From NCBI GenBank assembly GCA_035578155.1, contig JAPWDM010000043.1, positions 549,001 to 613,000 of the forward strand: DNA of 64,000 bases. The letters run 5' to 3'. Source of the stretch: Brachynemurus nebulosus (Eukaryota; Arthropoda; Insecta; Neuroptera; Myrmeleontidae). Positions 11,801 through 22,219 of the stretch are shown piece by piece. Made by a program: the position numbers and the translations under genes. The notes beneath the pieces are model-generated. The model made no database searches. It was not told where the DNA came from and saw only the letters and a program-made list of their open reading frames with translations. Each line of letters starts with the position of its first letter. The first letter of the stretch is position 1.

Positions 11801-12417
11801 GATTATTATATCAAATTCATAATGTCAATTAACAATTTCTTTTTTACACAGATGTCTCATAAAAAAAAATTAAAAAAAAAGTTACTGTATCTACATATTT
11901 TAAATAATCACATCACTTAAACTTCACTTAAAAATCCAATTGACAACGTAAAAAAATTTTACAACTATATTGACATATTTCTAATTAGAAATTGTAAGTA
12001 AATTAAGCACTAACTATAATTGTAAACATTTTAATTAATTTTAACTTTAATTCTAGTCACCACAAAAAATATAAATTTTAAATATCAAATGTTAATGTAC
12101 CAGATGATATAGTATTTATTACGTATAAAAAGTAATATAATTACCACTGGTGGAAATAACTCCAAGAAAAGCCAATTATTTTCTGACTTTTGTTACTGCT
12201 TAATCTTAGCTAAAGTTTTTGGTAAAATACGTGAAATTTAAATATATCTATAAAAAATTTTGTAGTAGAGATAGAGTTGTGAAATAAAAAGTGTTGTTCT
12301 GCTAATTACCCAAGCTGTCTATTTTTTACCCTCCCAATCATGTACTTGCAGTAACCCATTAGTTAGAGGTCTGTCTTTTATTTACCCTCCACTGTCTTTT
12401 GTTACCCCATTTGGCGA

Positions 12418-13330
12418 CAGTGTTCCCTCTAAGCAGTGCGCGTGTGCGCGCGCACATGAATTTTAAACATAGCGCATATGAAAAATGTTTGCGCACACAA
12501 ATTTTTTTTTTTTTTCGTGCAGAAAATAAAGTTGTACCTGCATATGAAATTCATATAAAATAAAATGAAAAAAAAATTGAATCAAATGTAGTTTTAGATT
12601 TAAATAAACCGCCAACTATAGTATTTGTGTATAGGTATAGATGGCAGCAAAAATTGTATTATTTTTCATTTGAATGGAAAGGGGAAGCCACAATAATCAG
12701 CTAAATTATGTCTTCGCGAACTAATGATATGACTTGATTTTAGAGGTTTTTTTGTCATTGTGTTTCGTTGAAATGTATGTAGTACAAGTGGTATGCTGTA
12801 AGATCGAGTCAATTGTATAAGTAGATACAAAATTTAGTTGAATATTAATACCATTCTGTACTGTATTTTTTTTTTATTATATGCGTTTTTTTAATTGCCG
12901 CGCAATTTTTTTTTTATTTTAGGAAAATCTGCACAGACTCAAAAAAGTGCGCCATAGAACACTAGAAGCAAACTAATATAAAAAAAGTGTAATTCGCTTG
13001 GAGTCATTTGTACGCCAGTCACAGCTTAAGGCATGTAGTCAGTCAGTGTCCGTCGCCGAACGCACACTGCATTGTGTTAACAATGTTACCATTGTTACTT
13101 AAATTGGACAGCTTGGTCTGTGCCATAATACATGTGTTTTGGTGGTGTGTGTGAATACGCACACAAAGGCAAACAACAAACTAATACAATTGCAAGCGGT
13201 GTGTACCTACACGACATGGTGGGGGAGATTTTACGTCACAAACTCATTACAAGTGGAACAGAGACATAGACCACCTAGTTTGTCCCCTTGAAGTGCGCAT
13301 ACAAGTCACAAAAAATTAGGGGGAACACTG
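12418..13330. mobile_element. hAT-type MITE, copy B
   Basis: The ends CAGTGTTCCCTCTAAG and TTAGGGGGAACACTG match copy A at 16-480, in opposite orientation. The flanks are TTTGGCGA (12410-12417) and TTTGGCGG (13331-13338), an 8-bp duplication with one mismatch. This copy is about twice as long as copy A. The extra part, about 12780-13300, is GC-richer and has no recognised gene. Confidence 0.87.
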
Positions 13331-13574
13331 TTTGGCGGATAAAAAAAGACAAGGTTTTTATTTTTTATAGATTTATGTCATTAGCTTGAGTGAAAAAACA
13401 TACAAAATCTCAAAATACAAAAAGTTTAACATCATACAGTATTTTTTTTTTTGTCTAAAAATTCAAATATTTTCTACATGAAAAATGAAAAGATTTGATT
13501 TTGTCTTTTTTTTTATCCCGCCCTACCCTATATGACATAATTCTTTCAGTCCCTTTAATTTTTGAATGAAAAAA

Positions 13575-13680
13575 AAACCACATACTTCTTATTAGCCGTT
13601 TTAAACCTCTATCACAGCATTCTGCGTAACATAGCAAATTTCTTCGTTTTTCTCGAAAAATTGGTAACATACATAAATTA
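13575..13680 (+). repeat. Solitary half of the 47.2-kb palindrome family
   Basis: 'ctatcacagcattctgcgta' followed by 'acatagcaaatttc' resembles the arm end at 47167-47210 and the copy at 37081-37125. Only one orientation is present here. Confidence 0.45.
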
Positions 13681-13788
13681 ATCGTTCTAACAAGTCAAGG
13701 GCCCGAGGCCGGACCTATCGATTTTGATGAAATTTAGATATGTTGTAGAACACTAAAAAATAAGCAACACGGAATTTTGTTTTCGCGG

Positions 13789-15079
13789 AAAAAACGGTTT
13801 GAAGGGGTGAAATCGCCCTCCGAAAATTGGGGTAAAAATTTAATTTTTTAAATATCTCGAAAACGGTAAGAGATAGAGCAAAAGTGTAAATTGGCAGTAT
13901 TGCTGTTTTTTAAAGAGCTATCTATTGCTATGCAATTCGTTCAAATTGTGTCAACAGGGGTGGCTGGGGGTTAAAATTTAGGGGTTAATTTTGCAAAAAG
14001 GGGATGAAAATTAAACAATATAAAAATTCTGTTTACAGATTTGAAATCTACGTCAAAAAGTCTAATTCACCTGTTTTTGCTCAATGTCCTAATATTAAGT
14101 CCTGGGGTAGTTAACTAGGGGGTGACTGTGTCGAATAGTCGTACTACCTGGGTAGTTCAAGAAGTTTTTATTCATGGAAAATAGTTTAAGACATTTAGAA
14201 TAACGTAGAAATGAAATTTTTGATTTCAAAATTCAGTTTGAGCAACATTGGAGAGGGGATGAGTCACCCTCTTAAATTACATACTAAACATACACTCATT
14301 TTTAATATTAACACACTGACAGTGGGTAATAATGTCACAATAAGTGGTTCTGAAGTTGGACTATCGAATGTAAGGTTTTTATTAGGTTTCCATTCATTTT
14401 GAAAATATCGTTATTTTCGGTATCGATAATTTTCGATAACGAAAACTATAACATCCATTAAAAAACAAACCTTATAAAAACCTTACATACGACAGTCCAA
14501 CTTCAGAACCACTTATTGTGAGATTATTACCAACTGTCAGTGTGTTAATATTAAAAATGAGTGTATGTTAACTAGCATGTAATTTAAGAGGGTGACTCAC
14601 CCCCTCTCCAATGTTGCTGAAACTGAATTTTGAAATCGAAAATTTCATTTCTACGTTATTCTAAATATCTTAAACTATTTTCCATGAAGAAAAACCTCTT
14701 GAACTACCCAAGTAGTACGACTATTCGACACAGTCACCCCCTAGTTAACTACCTCTAGACTTAATATTAGGACATTGAGCAAAAACAGGTGAATTAGATT
14801 TTTTGACGTAGATTTCAAATCTGTAAACAAAATTTTAATATTATTTAATTTTTACCCCTTTTGCAAAATTAACCCCTAAATTTTAACCCCCAACCACCCC
14901 TGTTTATGTAATGTGAATAAATTTAATATCAATAGATAGCTCTTTAAAAAAGAGCAATATCGGCAATTTAAACTTTTGCTCTATCTCATACCGTTTTCGA
15001 GATATTTAAGAAATTAAATTTTACCCCAATTTTTGGAGGGCGATTTCACCCCTCCAAACCGTTTTTTCGCCGATAAAAA
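13789..15079. mobile_element. Foldback palindrome, arms about 640 bp
   Basis: The sequence from 13789 (GCGGAAAAAACGGTTTGAAG) inward is repeated inverted up to about 15079, with the centre near 14425. The arms carry diverged but aligned blocks such as 'ggggtgaaatcgccctcc' and 'ctgttcgacacagtcaccccc'. The terminal region, including 'cgattttgatgaaa' at 13719-13732, is shared with the palindrome at 49298-51722, so both belong to one family. No protein-coding region was seen. Confidence 0.75.
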
Positions 15080-15125
15080 TAAGTTGAGTTCTTAAACTAT
15101 GGTTCAAGAACTCAACTTATTTTTT
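15077..15125. repeat. Short perfect hairpin
   Basis: AAGTTGAGTTCTT and AAGAACTCAACTT are separated by a 12-nt loop and extended by A/T pairs. It sits exactly at the right edge of the foldback palindrome. Confidence 0.7.
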
Positions 15126-15335
15126 CTTTTTTTTCCAAAAACCAAAAAAAAAAAATTGCAAACCTTTGAATTTTTAAAAATTCTGTAAAAAAATTTGTTT
15201 TTACCAGAAATGTTGAAAATACTCGATTTTAGGAATCGGATGGCTGGTTTAGTGGAATTCGACCACCTGATCCAAGATTTTCGGATTTTCAATGTTTTCA
15301 TAAAATTGTGTAAAAATAGGATATTTCATTTGAGA

Positions 15336-15364
15336 GTTATCATGCGGACACACACACACACACA
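15336..15364 (+). repeat. GTTATC-TGCGGACAC motif with (CA)n
   Basis: GTTATCATGCGGACAC runs directly into a short (CA)n tract. The same motif precedes (CA)n or (TA)n at 40593 and 48253 and forms the centre of the palindrome at 47.4 kb. Confidence 0.6.
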
Positions 15365-15689
15365 TCTTTGGCACGGCAGGTACCAATTTGGTACCTGAGC
15401 ATTTCCGAGAATGCCACTGCTTTCAGTAACCAAAGAAACCCAAACAAAATTTGAGAAAGATTAAAACTACCCCCATTCCTAGATAAATTTGTTCAGAATA
15501 TTTTTAAGGATAGTGAATGATGATATGGCTTTAAGATTTTTTTACGAGGAAGGTTTATTAATTTTCTACATTTTTTTCGCTCTGGTAAAAACTTTGTATT
15601 TCGCATAGTTTCGGAGGAAAAAATTTTTATACAAACACTGATAACCGATATTGTTAGGAGCTAGTTTATTTTTATTACAGAATTAGGTA

Positions 15690-15745
15690 GGTAATTGACC
15701 AAAACATTATTTCTAACCGGTTTGGAAAAGTTTTATTGTTTTGTT
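15690..15745 (+). repeat. Dispersed repeat shared with 43180-43235
   Basis: 'cggtttggaaaagttttatt' and neighbouring bases recur at about 43205. The function is unknown. Confidence 0.55.
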
Positions 15746-15910
15746 GCCTCCTACCACCCCGTTAAAAGTTGGGTTGGATCCAAAATCTGACCCCACTTTT
15801 ATAGTATTGTTGTGCATCGGAATGAGCCCTACTTACCAAATTTCAGGTCCTCCCGTCCATAGGGGGACTCTACACATCTCCAAAGATATCATATATTTAT
15901 TATATATGCT

Positions 15911-16215
<305 letters not shown>

Positions 16216-16231
16216 CTTTGAGAAAATTGCA

Positions 16232-16939
16232 AATTGACTCGCCACATGATGTTTCAAATTTTTTTTCAGTACGGCCCTGACCAAATTATGCATAAATACC
16301 TCCTTAATATCAAAGGTACAAAATAATTTTATTGACTAAAATTCTATAAAATTTTATAAACATGTTTATTTCTAGTTACCATTTATTGAAAACAAAACAT
16401 AGGTATGTACAGTGTCTCACAACTAAAATCAGACAAAACTTTTTGACTATAAAGTGAGTTCCTTGTAACTGATAATGTCTCAGATTTTGCTATTTTCCAC
16501 ACCACCCAGGGGGTGTAGCAAAAGGCGCATTTTTTTTTACGTGGTTTCCCCTTAGGTCTAGTCCACTCGCCTGAATATTACTCACTTTTTGAAAGTGAGA
16601 TAATTGTTGCGATTTTACTATTACGGACGCAAACCAAAAATACCGCCAGAAATTGCGGTGAGGGGAAGTCAATTTGCATTTATTTACATAGTTACATAAT
16701 CGTGTTTTTAAATGAGTGAGAAAAAACTTCTGTTTATTAATATGATAGACAAAGATAAACACAGATGTAGATAAAAAGGTCCTTTTTGGCTTGTGCCCAT
16801 ATTACACAAGTAGAGAAGAGACCACACAAATAGAGAAGCAACTTACCTACACAGTACGTATACACAAAGTTAAACAGAACAAAAATATTATTGACACGTT
16901 TCAAGGACATTCACTTGAGGGAAATAAGTTTTTCAAAAT
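16232..16939. other. Unique-looking DNA, no gene recognised
   Basis: No supported feature. A minus-strand open stretch at 16490-16762 shows no recognisable motif. Confidence 0.45.
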
Positions 16940-17008
16940 AAATGAATACTAAATATTAAAAATATTTAAAGTTTTAATTACTTTGTCAATTTCACTAGAA
17001 TTGAGTAG

Positions 17009-17055
17009 AATTTACTAAACGCGTTTTCAATCTCGCGATCATCATCAGAGTAATT
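17009..17055 (-). ncRNA. Hammerhead-ribozyme-like motif, left arm
   Basis: This is the exact mirror of the motif at 18295-18341: the minus strand carries CTGATGA, a short hairpin with a GCGA loop and GAAA, followed by a strand complementary to the upstream AATTACT. The placement downstream of the endonuclease stop is the same. Confidence 0.5.
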
Positions 17056-17259
17056 GAAGAAATGTATGTGGGAGTGTAATAAATACTCTTAAAAATGAAT
17101 TTGGGAAAAACCCGTCATTATACTATTTCATATGAAATAGGCTGTACAATAACGTACCTGATAAACCAGTTTTGAATAATAGAGATAATTATTTTTATCT
17201 GTGTAAGGTAAAAATTTTTAACCAATATGTTTAAGAATAAAGGAGGGGTGTCCAAAATG

Positions 17260-17669
17260 TTAAAGTTGCTGAAAATTATATTTTTTCGTATAGAAGTTCA
17301 GTTTTAATAAAGGTGAATTATTTAGGTCGTTTTGATCATTTAAAACCTCCACTTGTGGGTCACTGTTCAATCTATTAATTTCAAGAGCCTCCAAGAGATT
17401 CAGTTTTGTACCCTTTTGACAAATATGTAGAACTTTTGGTTTGTGATTTATATTGGGGAAATGACCTGTTTCTAAGACGTGTAAACCAAAATTTGAGCTA
17501 TGAATTTGAGATCCAACATGTTCCTTATACCTTGTCTCGAAGCTGCGACCCGTCTGTCCCACGTATTTAGCATTACACTGCGAACAATCTAAGCGGTAAA
17601 CTCCACTCTTTTTTAGCGGATCAGTTTTTTCTTTTGCGTTAAAAAGTGAACGGCCGAGGTTTCCAAATT
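17260..17669 (-). CDS. GIY-YIG endonuclease domain, left arm copy (5'-truncated)
   Basis: The reading frame is open from the palindrome centre to the stop at 17260. It encodes the same protein as the right arm: GVYRLDCSQCNAKYVGQTGR, then RYKEH, and a C-terminal region ending in KLNFYTKKYNFQQL. The C-terminal 100 residues are identical to the right-arm copy. No start codon lies near the centre, so this is a truncated fragment of a Penelope-like polyprotein whose reverse transcriptase is missing. GIY-YIG is the nuclease that nicks target DNA in these elements. Confidence 0.8.
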
Positions 17670-17679
17670 GGAAATTTGG

Positions 17680-18090
17680 AAATTTGGAAACCTCGGTCGT
17701 TCACTTTTTAACGCAAAAGAAAAAACTGATCCGCTAAAAAAGAGTGGAGTTTACCGCTTAGATTGTTCGCAGTGTAATGCTAAATACGTGGGACAGACGG
17801 GTCGCAGCTTCGAGACAAGGTATAAGGAACATGTTGGATCTCAAATTCATAGCTCAAATTTTGGTTTACACGTCTTAGAAACAGGTCATTTCCCCAATAT
17901 AAATCACAAACCAAAAGTTCTACATATTTGTCAAAAGGGTACAAAACTGAATCTCTTGGAGGCTCTTGAAATTAATAGATTGAACAGTGACCCACAAGTG
18001 GAGGTTTTAAATGATCAAAACGACCTAAATAATTCACCTTTATTAAAACTGAACTTCTATACGAAAAAATATAATTTTCAGCAACTTTAA
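17680..18090 (+). CDS. GIY-YIG endonuclease domain, right arm copy (5'-truncated)
   Basis: About 137 residues lie in frame to the stop at 18088-18090. GVY is followed by C-x2-C and YVGQTGR, with the catalytic-type Arg and RYKEH after it. Family features C-terminal to this include GLHVLETGHFPNI and EALEINRLN, where E of EALEINR fits the GIY-YIG metal-binding Glu. The Cys pair between GIY and YIG is typical of Penelope-like elements. The upstream part (reverse transcriptase) is absent and the frame starts at the palindrome centre, so it is not an intact gene. Expression would need an external promoter. The sequence shows no internal lesion. Confidence 0.85.
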   Translation, partial: KFGNLGRSLFNAKEKTDPLKKSGVYRLDCSQCNAKYVGQTGRSFETRYKEHVGSQIHSSNFGLHVLETGHFPNINHKPKVLHICQKGTKLNLLEALEINRLNSDPQVEVLNDQNDLNNSPLLKLNFYTKKYNFQQL

Positions 18091-18294
18091 CATTTTGGAC
18101 ACCCCTCCTTTATTCTTAAACATATTGGTTAAAAATTTTTACCTTACACAGATAAAAATAATTATCTCTATTATTCAAAACTGGTTTATCAGGTACGTTA
18201 TTGTACAGCCTATTTCATATGAAATAGTATAATGACGGGTTTTTCCCAAATTCATTTTTAAGAGTATTTATTACACTCCCACATACATTTCTTC

Positions 18295-18341
18295 AATTAC
18301 TCTGATGATGATCGCGAGATTGAAAACGCGTTTAGTAAATT
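18295..18341 (+). ncRNA. Hammerhead-ribozyme-like motif, right arm
   Basis: CTGATGA (18302-18308) is followed by T, then GATC-GCGA-GATT, a 4-bp stem II with a GNRA-type loop, and GAAA (18322-18325). A very short stem III (AAACGCGTTT) follows. The AGTAA at 18334-18338 pairs with TTACT just upstream of the core to give stem I. Short stem III and a position about 200 nt after the GIY-YIG stop match the hammerhead motifs known from Penelope-like elements. The bulged T after CTGATGA and the UUU cleavage triplet are atypical, so catalysis is uncertain. Confidence 0.5.
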
Positions 18342-18456
18342 CTACTCAATTCTAGTGAAATTGACAAAGTAATTAAAACTTTAAATATTTTTAATATTTA
18401 AAATGAAATTTCACAAAGTAAACCTCTCAACAGTAAATTATTTAAATGAATACTAA

Positions 18457-19288
18457 TTATGTACACTCGTAAGATGTACATATGTGGATGTTCCAATGCG
18501 TCAGTACATTTAATTCTACAATGTGTTAAAAAAAATTAATTACCTAACTTTTTTAAGAAAATTATTTTAAAAACATTAAATTTTTTTTGTATTCTAATCA
18601 GATTATCTTAAGATAAAATAAAAAACTAATATGTCATTGGTCGATTTGAATAGCAAATAATTTCAAAGGTTCTGAACAAAGGCTGGTATTTTTATACATT
18701 TCAAGTTAGTTTTGAATTTAATGTATTGTAATGGTATAAAGTGCAAAACGTAACAACATAAGGCCAATTACACAATCATACAGTGACGACTCTCCGTGTA
18801 ATACGCAACTTATAGTACTCCCTACAAAATATACTATTTTAATGTACATATTACTGAAAATATGAGTTATTATTTAACAGTTTCTTTTTCACATGAAACT
18901 AAGATTTATTCATAATTATTACTGTACGTATAAAAAATATCGAACCATTACCGCTGACTTATCGTAAACGACCCTTTTATCGAAATTCAGATTTTTATTG
19001 TAACATTTTAAATTATAACGGACCAAGCATTGTTAACGTTTCGCTCCAGAAACCATTAATTACAGAGTTATAGCAATGTTAAGTTTCAATTTAATAGCAC
19101 ATTTCTGTGTAAAAATATTCGTTGTAATGTAATAACTGTCGGCGGTAATAGCTCGATTGCTTTGAGACACATTGTACACAATGTTTATACGTTTTCACGA
19201 CACACACACAATATTCTTGTTTTCATAAATGGCGGTTCGCAGATGTTTTTGGAAAAACAGAAAACTATTTTACAAACATGAGATGATC
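18457..19288. other. AT-rich, nothing recognised
   Basis: No coding or repeat structure I can support. Confidence 0.5.
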
Positions 19289-19330
19289 AGAGCCGGATTA
19301 AAAAAATTTTTAAGGGCCCCTTTTTTTAGT
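19289..19330 (+). mobile_element. hAT-like terminus
   Basis: CAGAGCCGGATTAAAAAAAT followed by GGGCCCC resembles a hAT end. The matching right end was not found, and (TA)n begins about 105 bp downstream. Confidence 0.35.
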
Positions 19331-19432
19331 ATCAAATTTTTTCTGTTAAAAAACACTTTTGGTTAAAATTTTTTGGCAAATATTAATTACATAGGTGAGA
19401 TCTACCCACTGTTTTCGTAGCGAAATTTATAC

Positions 19433-19436
<4 letters not shown>

Positions 19437-19495
<59 letters not shown>

Positions 19496-19519
19496 TATAT
19501 ATATATATATATATATATA

Positions 19520-19589
<70 letters not shown>
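19437..19589. repeat. (TA)n microsatellite
   Basis: About 150 bp of TA with two phase breaks. Confidence 0.95.
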
Positions 19590-19591
<2 letters not shown>

Positions 19592-19921
19592 AAAATTTTT
19601 TTCTTCAGAATCATGTTTTACGGGTCCGAAAACGGATAGCGCCCCTACTCTCGCCTCGTCCCGTTTTTTTCGTATAGGCTGTATAAAGTCTAATTTTTTC
19701 TGTGAAAGATTCGACTAAAAAAGAGAACCAGATTTTTGTTAAACCATTCAAGCCGAGTTTTCAAATCGTTACTATGTAAACGATATTTGCAATAAAGACA
19801 CTCCCCAGTGCTTCTACCAAATAATAAGCGAGCCTATTGTTTGCTTCATCCCAGGTTCCTATAATGAAAAAAGGAAGTTCCTAAACATTAAAAATTTAAA
19901 CTACTATATTTTTCTTTTCAG

Positions 19922-20197
19922 TGCAAATTACTTCTGTCTGTTCTAATGTTGTCAAACATCAGGAAGAGAAAATTAAGTAAACAAAGTAGACTCCACATCT
20001 TTGGTCGACCAACAAATAATGTTAAAATGGTTGAGCCCCGCCCGGGGCGTAACACCCACCGGTTCTGCTCGCATTACCGATGATCCACTGGCAGCACTGG
20101 ATGTGACTAATGGAACGGGGAAAAAGTCAAATGATATTTATGCTGTATCCAGGTCAGTGCTTCTACCAAGGATTGCACTTAATTCAGAATCAGCTGG
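19922..20197 (+). CDS. Candidate host exon, adaptor-like protein
   Basis: A good acceptor (pyrimidine-rich …tttttcttttcag) ends at 19921 and a good donor (GG|GTGAGT) begins at 20198. The first reading frame is open from 19922 and gives MLSNIRKRKLSKQSRLHIFG then RPTNNVKMVEP, stopping near 20080. A second frame, open to the donor, gives GVTPTGSARITDDPLAALDV and then SNDIYAVSRSVLLPRIALNS. The two would join with a 1-nt shift in the GC-rich run 'gagccccgcccggggcg' (about 20034-20050), which suggests an indel there, an assembly error or decay. The exon ends with GG of a codon. The exon at 52490 begins with one completing base, so both could belong to one gene. The protein is not recognised. Confidence 0.5.
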
Positions 20198-20203
20198 GTG
20201 AGT

Positions 20204-20780
20204 AGTTTGCGCTTTCACATGTTAAGGATTCATTTGTTAGTTGGTAATGCCTTATTTATTTATTTATCTAAGTTGAAATTTGGGAGTCCACAGATGGAAG
20301 AAATTTTGTTTTAATCTACAAAACATTTAAGTCTTTCTTTCCAATTTCTACTTTTCCAGTTTGTAAATATATTGTAAATATTATACCGTAGCGTACTTAT
20401 GTGTATGCTATATTTAATTCTCACATAATAAATAAGGATACCAATATCAATAACATCGCATGCGCATGAACGTTTTGCAATTTAATTTGGGCTTTAAGGA
20501 AAATTGGAAATTTTGAAAATAGTTAAACTCCAAAGTGATATTTTTTACGGTTAGGAGAACTCTTCTATAGAAATAGTAGCCTTACACCATACCACTGATT
20601 AAAAACATATCGTTATGGGTGCTTTCACTCCCCAGTTCTCTTCTTAATCTTAATACTTATAATAGGCATGCTGACGAATTTTTAAAAACTCTTCTACGAG
20701 ATTCAGAAATATCTACTTAAACAAAAAAAATCTTATTTAAAAAAAAAATCGATTTATTAGTATAAAATTGTCATTTTAAT
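20204..20780. other. Intron-like DNA, nothing recognised
   Basis: AT-rich sequence after the candidate donor, without repeat or coding structure I can support. Confidence 0.4.
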
Positions 20781-20789
20781 TATTAATTT

Positions 20790-21660
20790 CGAAATGCACG
20801 TCAAAACGCTCGCATATGTCATGGCGTCTGCTGTGACGTCATGTCTATGTAATCAATTGCTTGGATACACAAATATAACGCAACTGTATATTGTATTGAA
20901 TTTGAGTTAGAAGAATTTAGTTGATTTTTGTTACAAATATGAATACTATTTACTAAAGTTTATAAGTGGTGTGCAGTCCCTCAGTGTAGAAATACATCAA
21001 TAAAAAATTTTAGCAAGTTATTTGTTTACGTTCCACATAAAAAAATCCGCACTAAGTGGCTTAATCTTGCACGGCGAGATCCAAAAGCTACTTGTCTAAA
21101 TTCTCCAATTTATTTTTGTGAAGATCATTTTGACGTAAGTTTTTACTTCATTTCATACATTCTAAAATATTCTATGCATAATAATTTTGTTTGATGTCTA
21201 AATTCAATAATAAATTTGATGCTTTTTAAAGTTATGTTTCATCTTTTGATTATTCACAATTATTTATCTTAATGGGTACTTTATTAATAAATAATATAGG
21301 CTGTAATATTTGTACTTGTCATGAAGTACAAATAAGAGCAAACAAAAAGCATATTTTACGGATTTTGAACTTATAAGTCATTTTTTTAAAAGAATATTGA
21401 TGTACTTACGTTGAAGTTTTGACATTTCTGAATTCTGCTCAACAAAAGTCTTTATTTGATGCAAGAAACTCTCCCAGCATTAGCAAATCAATTTTTGGTA
21501 AATTGGAACTATTTGCCTTAGTAAATCCCTGTTCCATTGCTAACGTTTCTTAATAAATGCAATAAAAAGTGCAGAGCTTGTACACAAAATTGAGTTCAAC
21601 AAAATATTGTTTACATAGACGTGACGTATGACTTGTTTAATCTAACATGGCGGACAGTTG
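20790..21660. mobile_element. Short element carrying a THAP exon
   Basis: 'acgtcatgtctatgtaatca' near 20837-20856 is mirrored on the other strand near 21605-21626 ('acgtcacgtctatgtaaaca'). These subterminal inverted repeats flank the THAP exon at 20943-21134. THAP domains are the DNA-binding part of P-type transposases, so this is probably a deleted P-like copy. No target duplication was identified. Confidence 0.45.
20943..21134 (+). CDS. THAP zinc-finger domain exon
   Basis: The frame is open from 20943 to a consensus donor GTAAGT at 21135. It encodes KVYKWCAVPQCRNTS, then KLFVYVPHKKIRTKWLNLAR, then YFCEDHFD. C-x4-C near the start and C-x2-H at the end give the C2CH zinc site. The invariant Pro of YVPH, the Trp of TKWL and the Phe of DHF are also in place, so the domain looks complete. 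THAP domains bind DNA and occur in P-element transposases and host regulators. No in-frame ATG exists (a stop precedes at 20940-20942), so an upstream exon or acceptor is required. Downstream exons of a transposase were not found, which favours an incomplete transposon copy. Confidence 0.8.
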
Positions 21661-21906
21661 TAATTTATCGTTTTATTTTACTAAAAAAAAAAAAATAATA
21701 ATAATAAGATAAAAAATAAAAATTAATACGTTTTTTATTATTTATGAACCCTATTTCATTAGCTAAATATATAATTTCAATAATTCTTTATTACTGTCAT
21801 CATGCCTCATTCTGAACAAATTACATAATATTTTCATTAATCTTTTTTCCAAATGCATTGACATGAAATTAGCGCAAATGTAACTAACTACAGTTGAATT
21901 TTTATA

Positions 21907-22219
21907 TTTAGACAATGACGTAATAAATTAGCACAACCCTTCAGAGTCACGTCATATGGATTTTAAGCCAATAATTGAATACAAAATTTTTAATACTCCT
22001 TCAAAAATTCCGTCTCGATTCAACATTACGAATTAGAAAAAGATAATATAATAATTTAATCAACCTAATTTTAAAAAAAAAAAAATTGAAATATGAATGA
22101 TAACAATATAAATAACTTACAATATAAAGATGCGACTTACGTCGTTACCTATTTTTAATAACACTCCAGAAGAAGACGTAATTATAATGAGTTGTCTGCC
22201 AAAAGTTGCTCTTAATAAG
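21907..22219 (+). repeat. Dispersed repeat, inverted partner at 27720-28028
   Basis: It starts TTTAGACAAT and is about 85% similar to the inverted copy. Both copies end in the same conserved peptide frame: here at 22130-22219, MRLTSLPIFNNTPEEDVIIM then SCLPKVALNK. Differences between the copies in that part are mostly silent or conservative, so it was once coding. The product is not recognised. Confidence 0.6.

Larger units (their letters stand above)
10223..12178. mobile_element. Penelope-like element, inverted configuration, copy 1
   Basis: The arms, about 10256-11150 and 11395-12178, are inverted copies around a unique centre that contains a GIY-YIG remnant on the minus strand. The whole is bracketed by a perfect 16-bp direct repeat, TTTTCTGACTTTTGTT, at 10207-10222 and 12179-12194, which I read as the target-site duplication. 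About 33 nt at the left (10223-10255) have no partner in the right arm. They lie at the 3' end of the GIY-YIG-bearing strand, like the short tail known next to Penelope pLTRs. A poly(A) tract interrupts the right arm at about 11766-11800. The reverse-transcriptase domain is absent. Confidence 0.75.
9345..13529. mobile_element. Composite element with GGGGTAAAAAAAGACA-type ends
   Basis: The left end AGGGTTGGGCGGGGTAAAAA is inverted at the right end, about 13505-13529 (…ATCCCGCCCTACCCT). TA or AT flanks both sides and may be the target site. The motif 'ggggtaaa(a)aagaca' recurs through the left part (9355, 9382, 9727, 10051) and, inverted, in the right part. A Penelope-like element (10223-12178) and a hAT MITE (12418-13330) sit inside it. 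The palindrome at 43249-43470 shares its terminal sequence. No coding region of its own was seen. Confidence 0.55.
16953..18443. mobile_element. Penelope-like element, near-perfect palindrome, copy 2
   Basis: The region 16950-18400 is a palindrome centred at about 17675. Positions sum to 35350 at every landmark checked, so the arms of about 725 bp have no net indels and very few mismatches. Each arm encodes the same GIY-YIG endonuclease C-terminus, reading outward, followed by a hammerhead-like motif. A perfect 13-bp direct repeat, AAATGAATACTAA, at 16940-16952 and 18444-18456 brackets the element and is best read as a target-site duplication. A 43-nt tail (18401-18443) is present only on the + strand 3' side. 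The near-identity implies a very recent event. The element lacks the reverse transcriptase. Confidence 0.85.
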
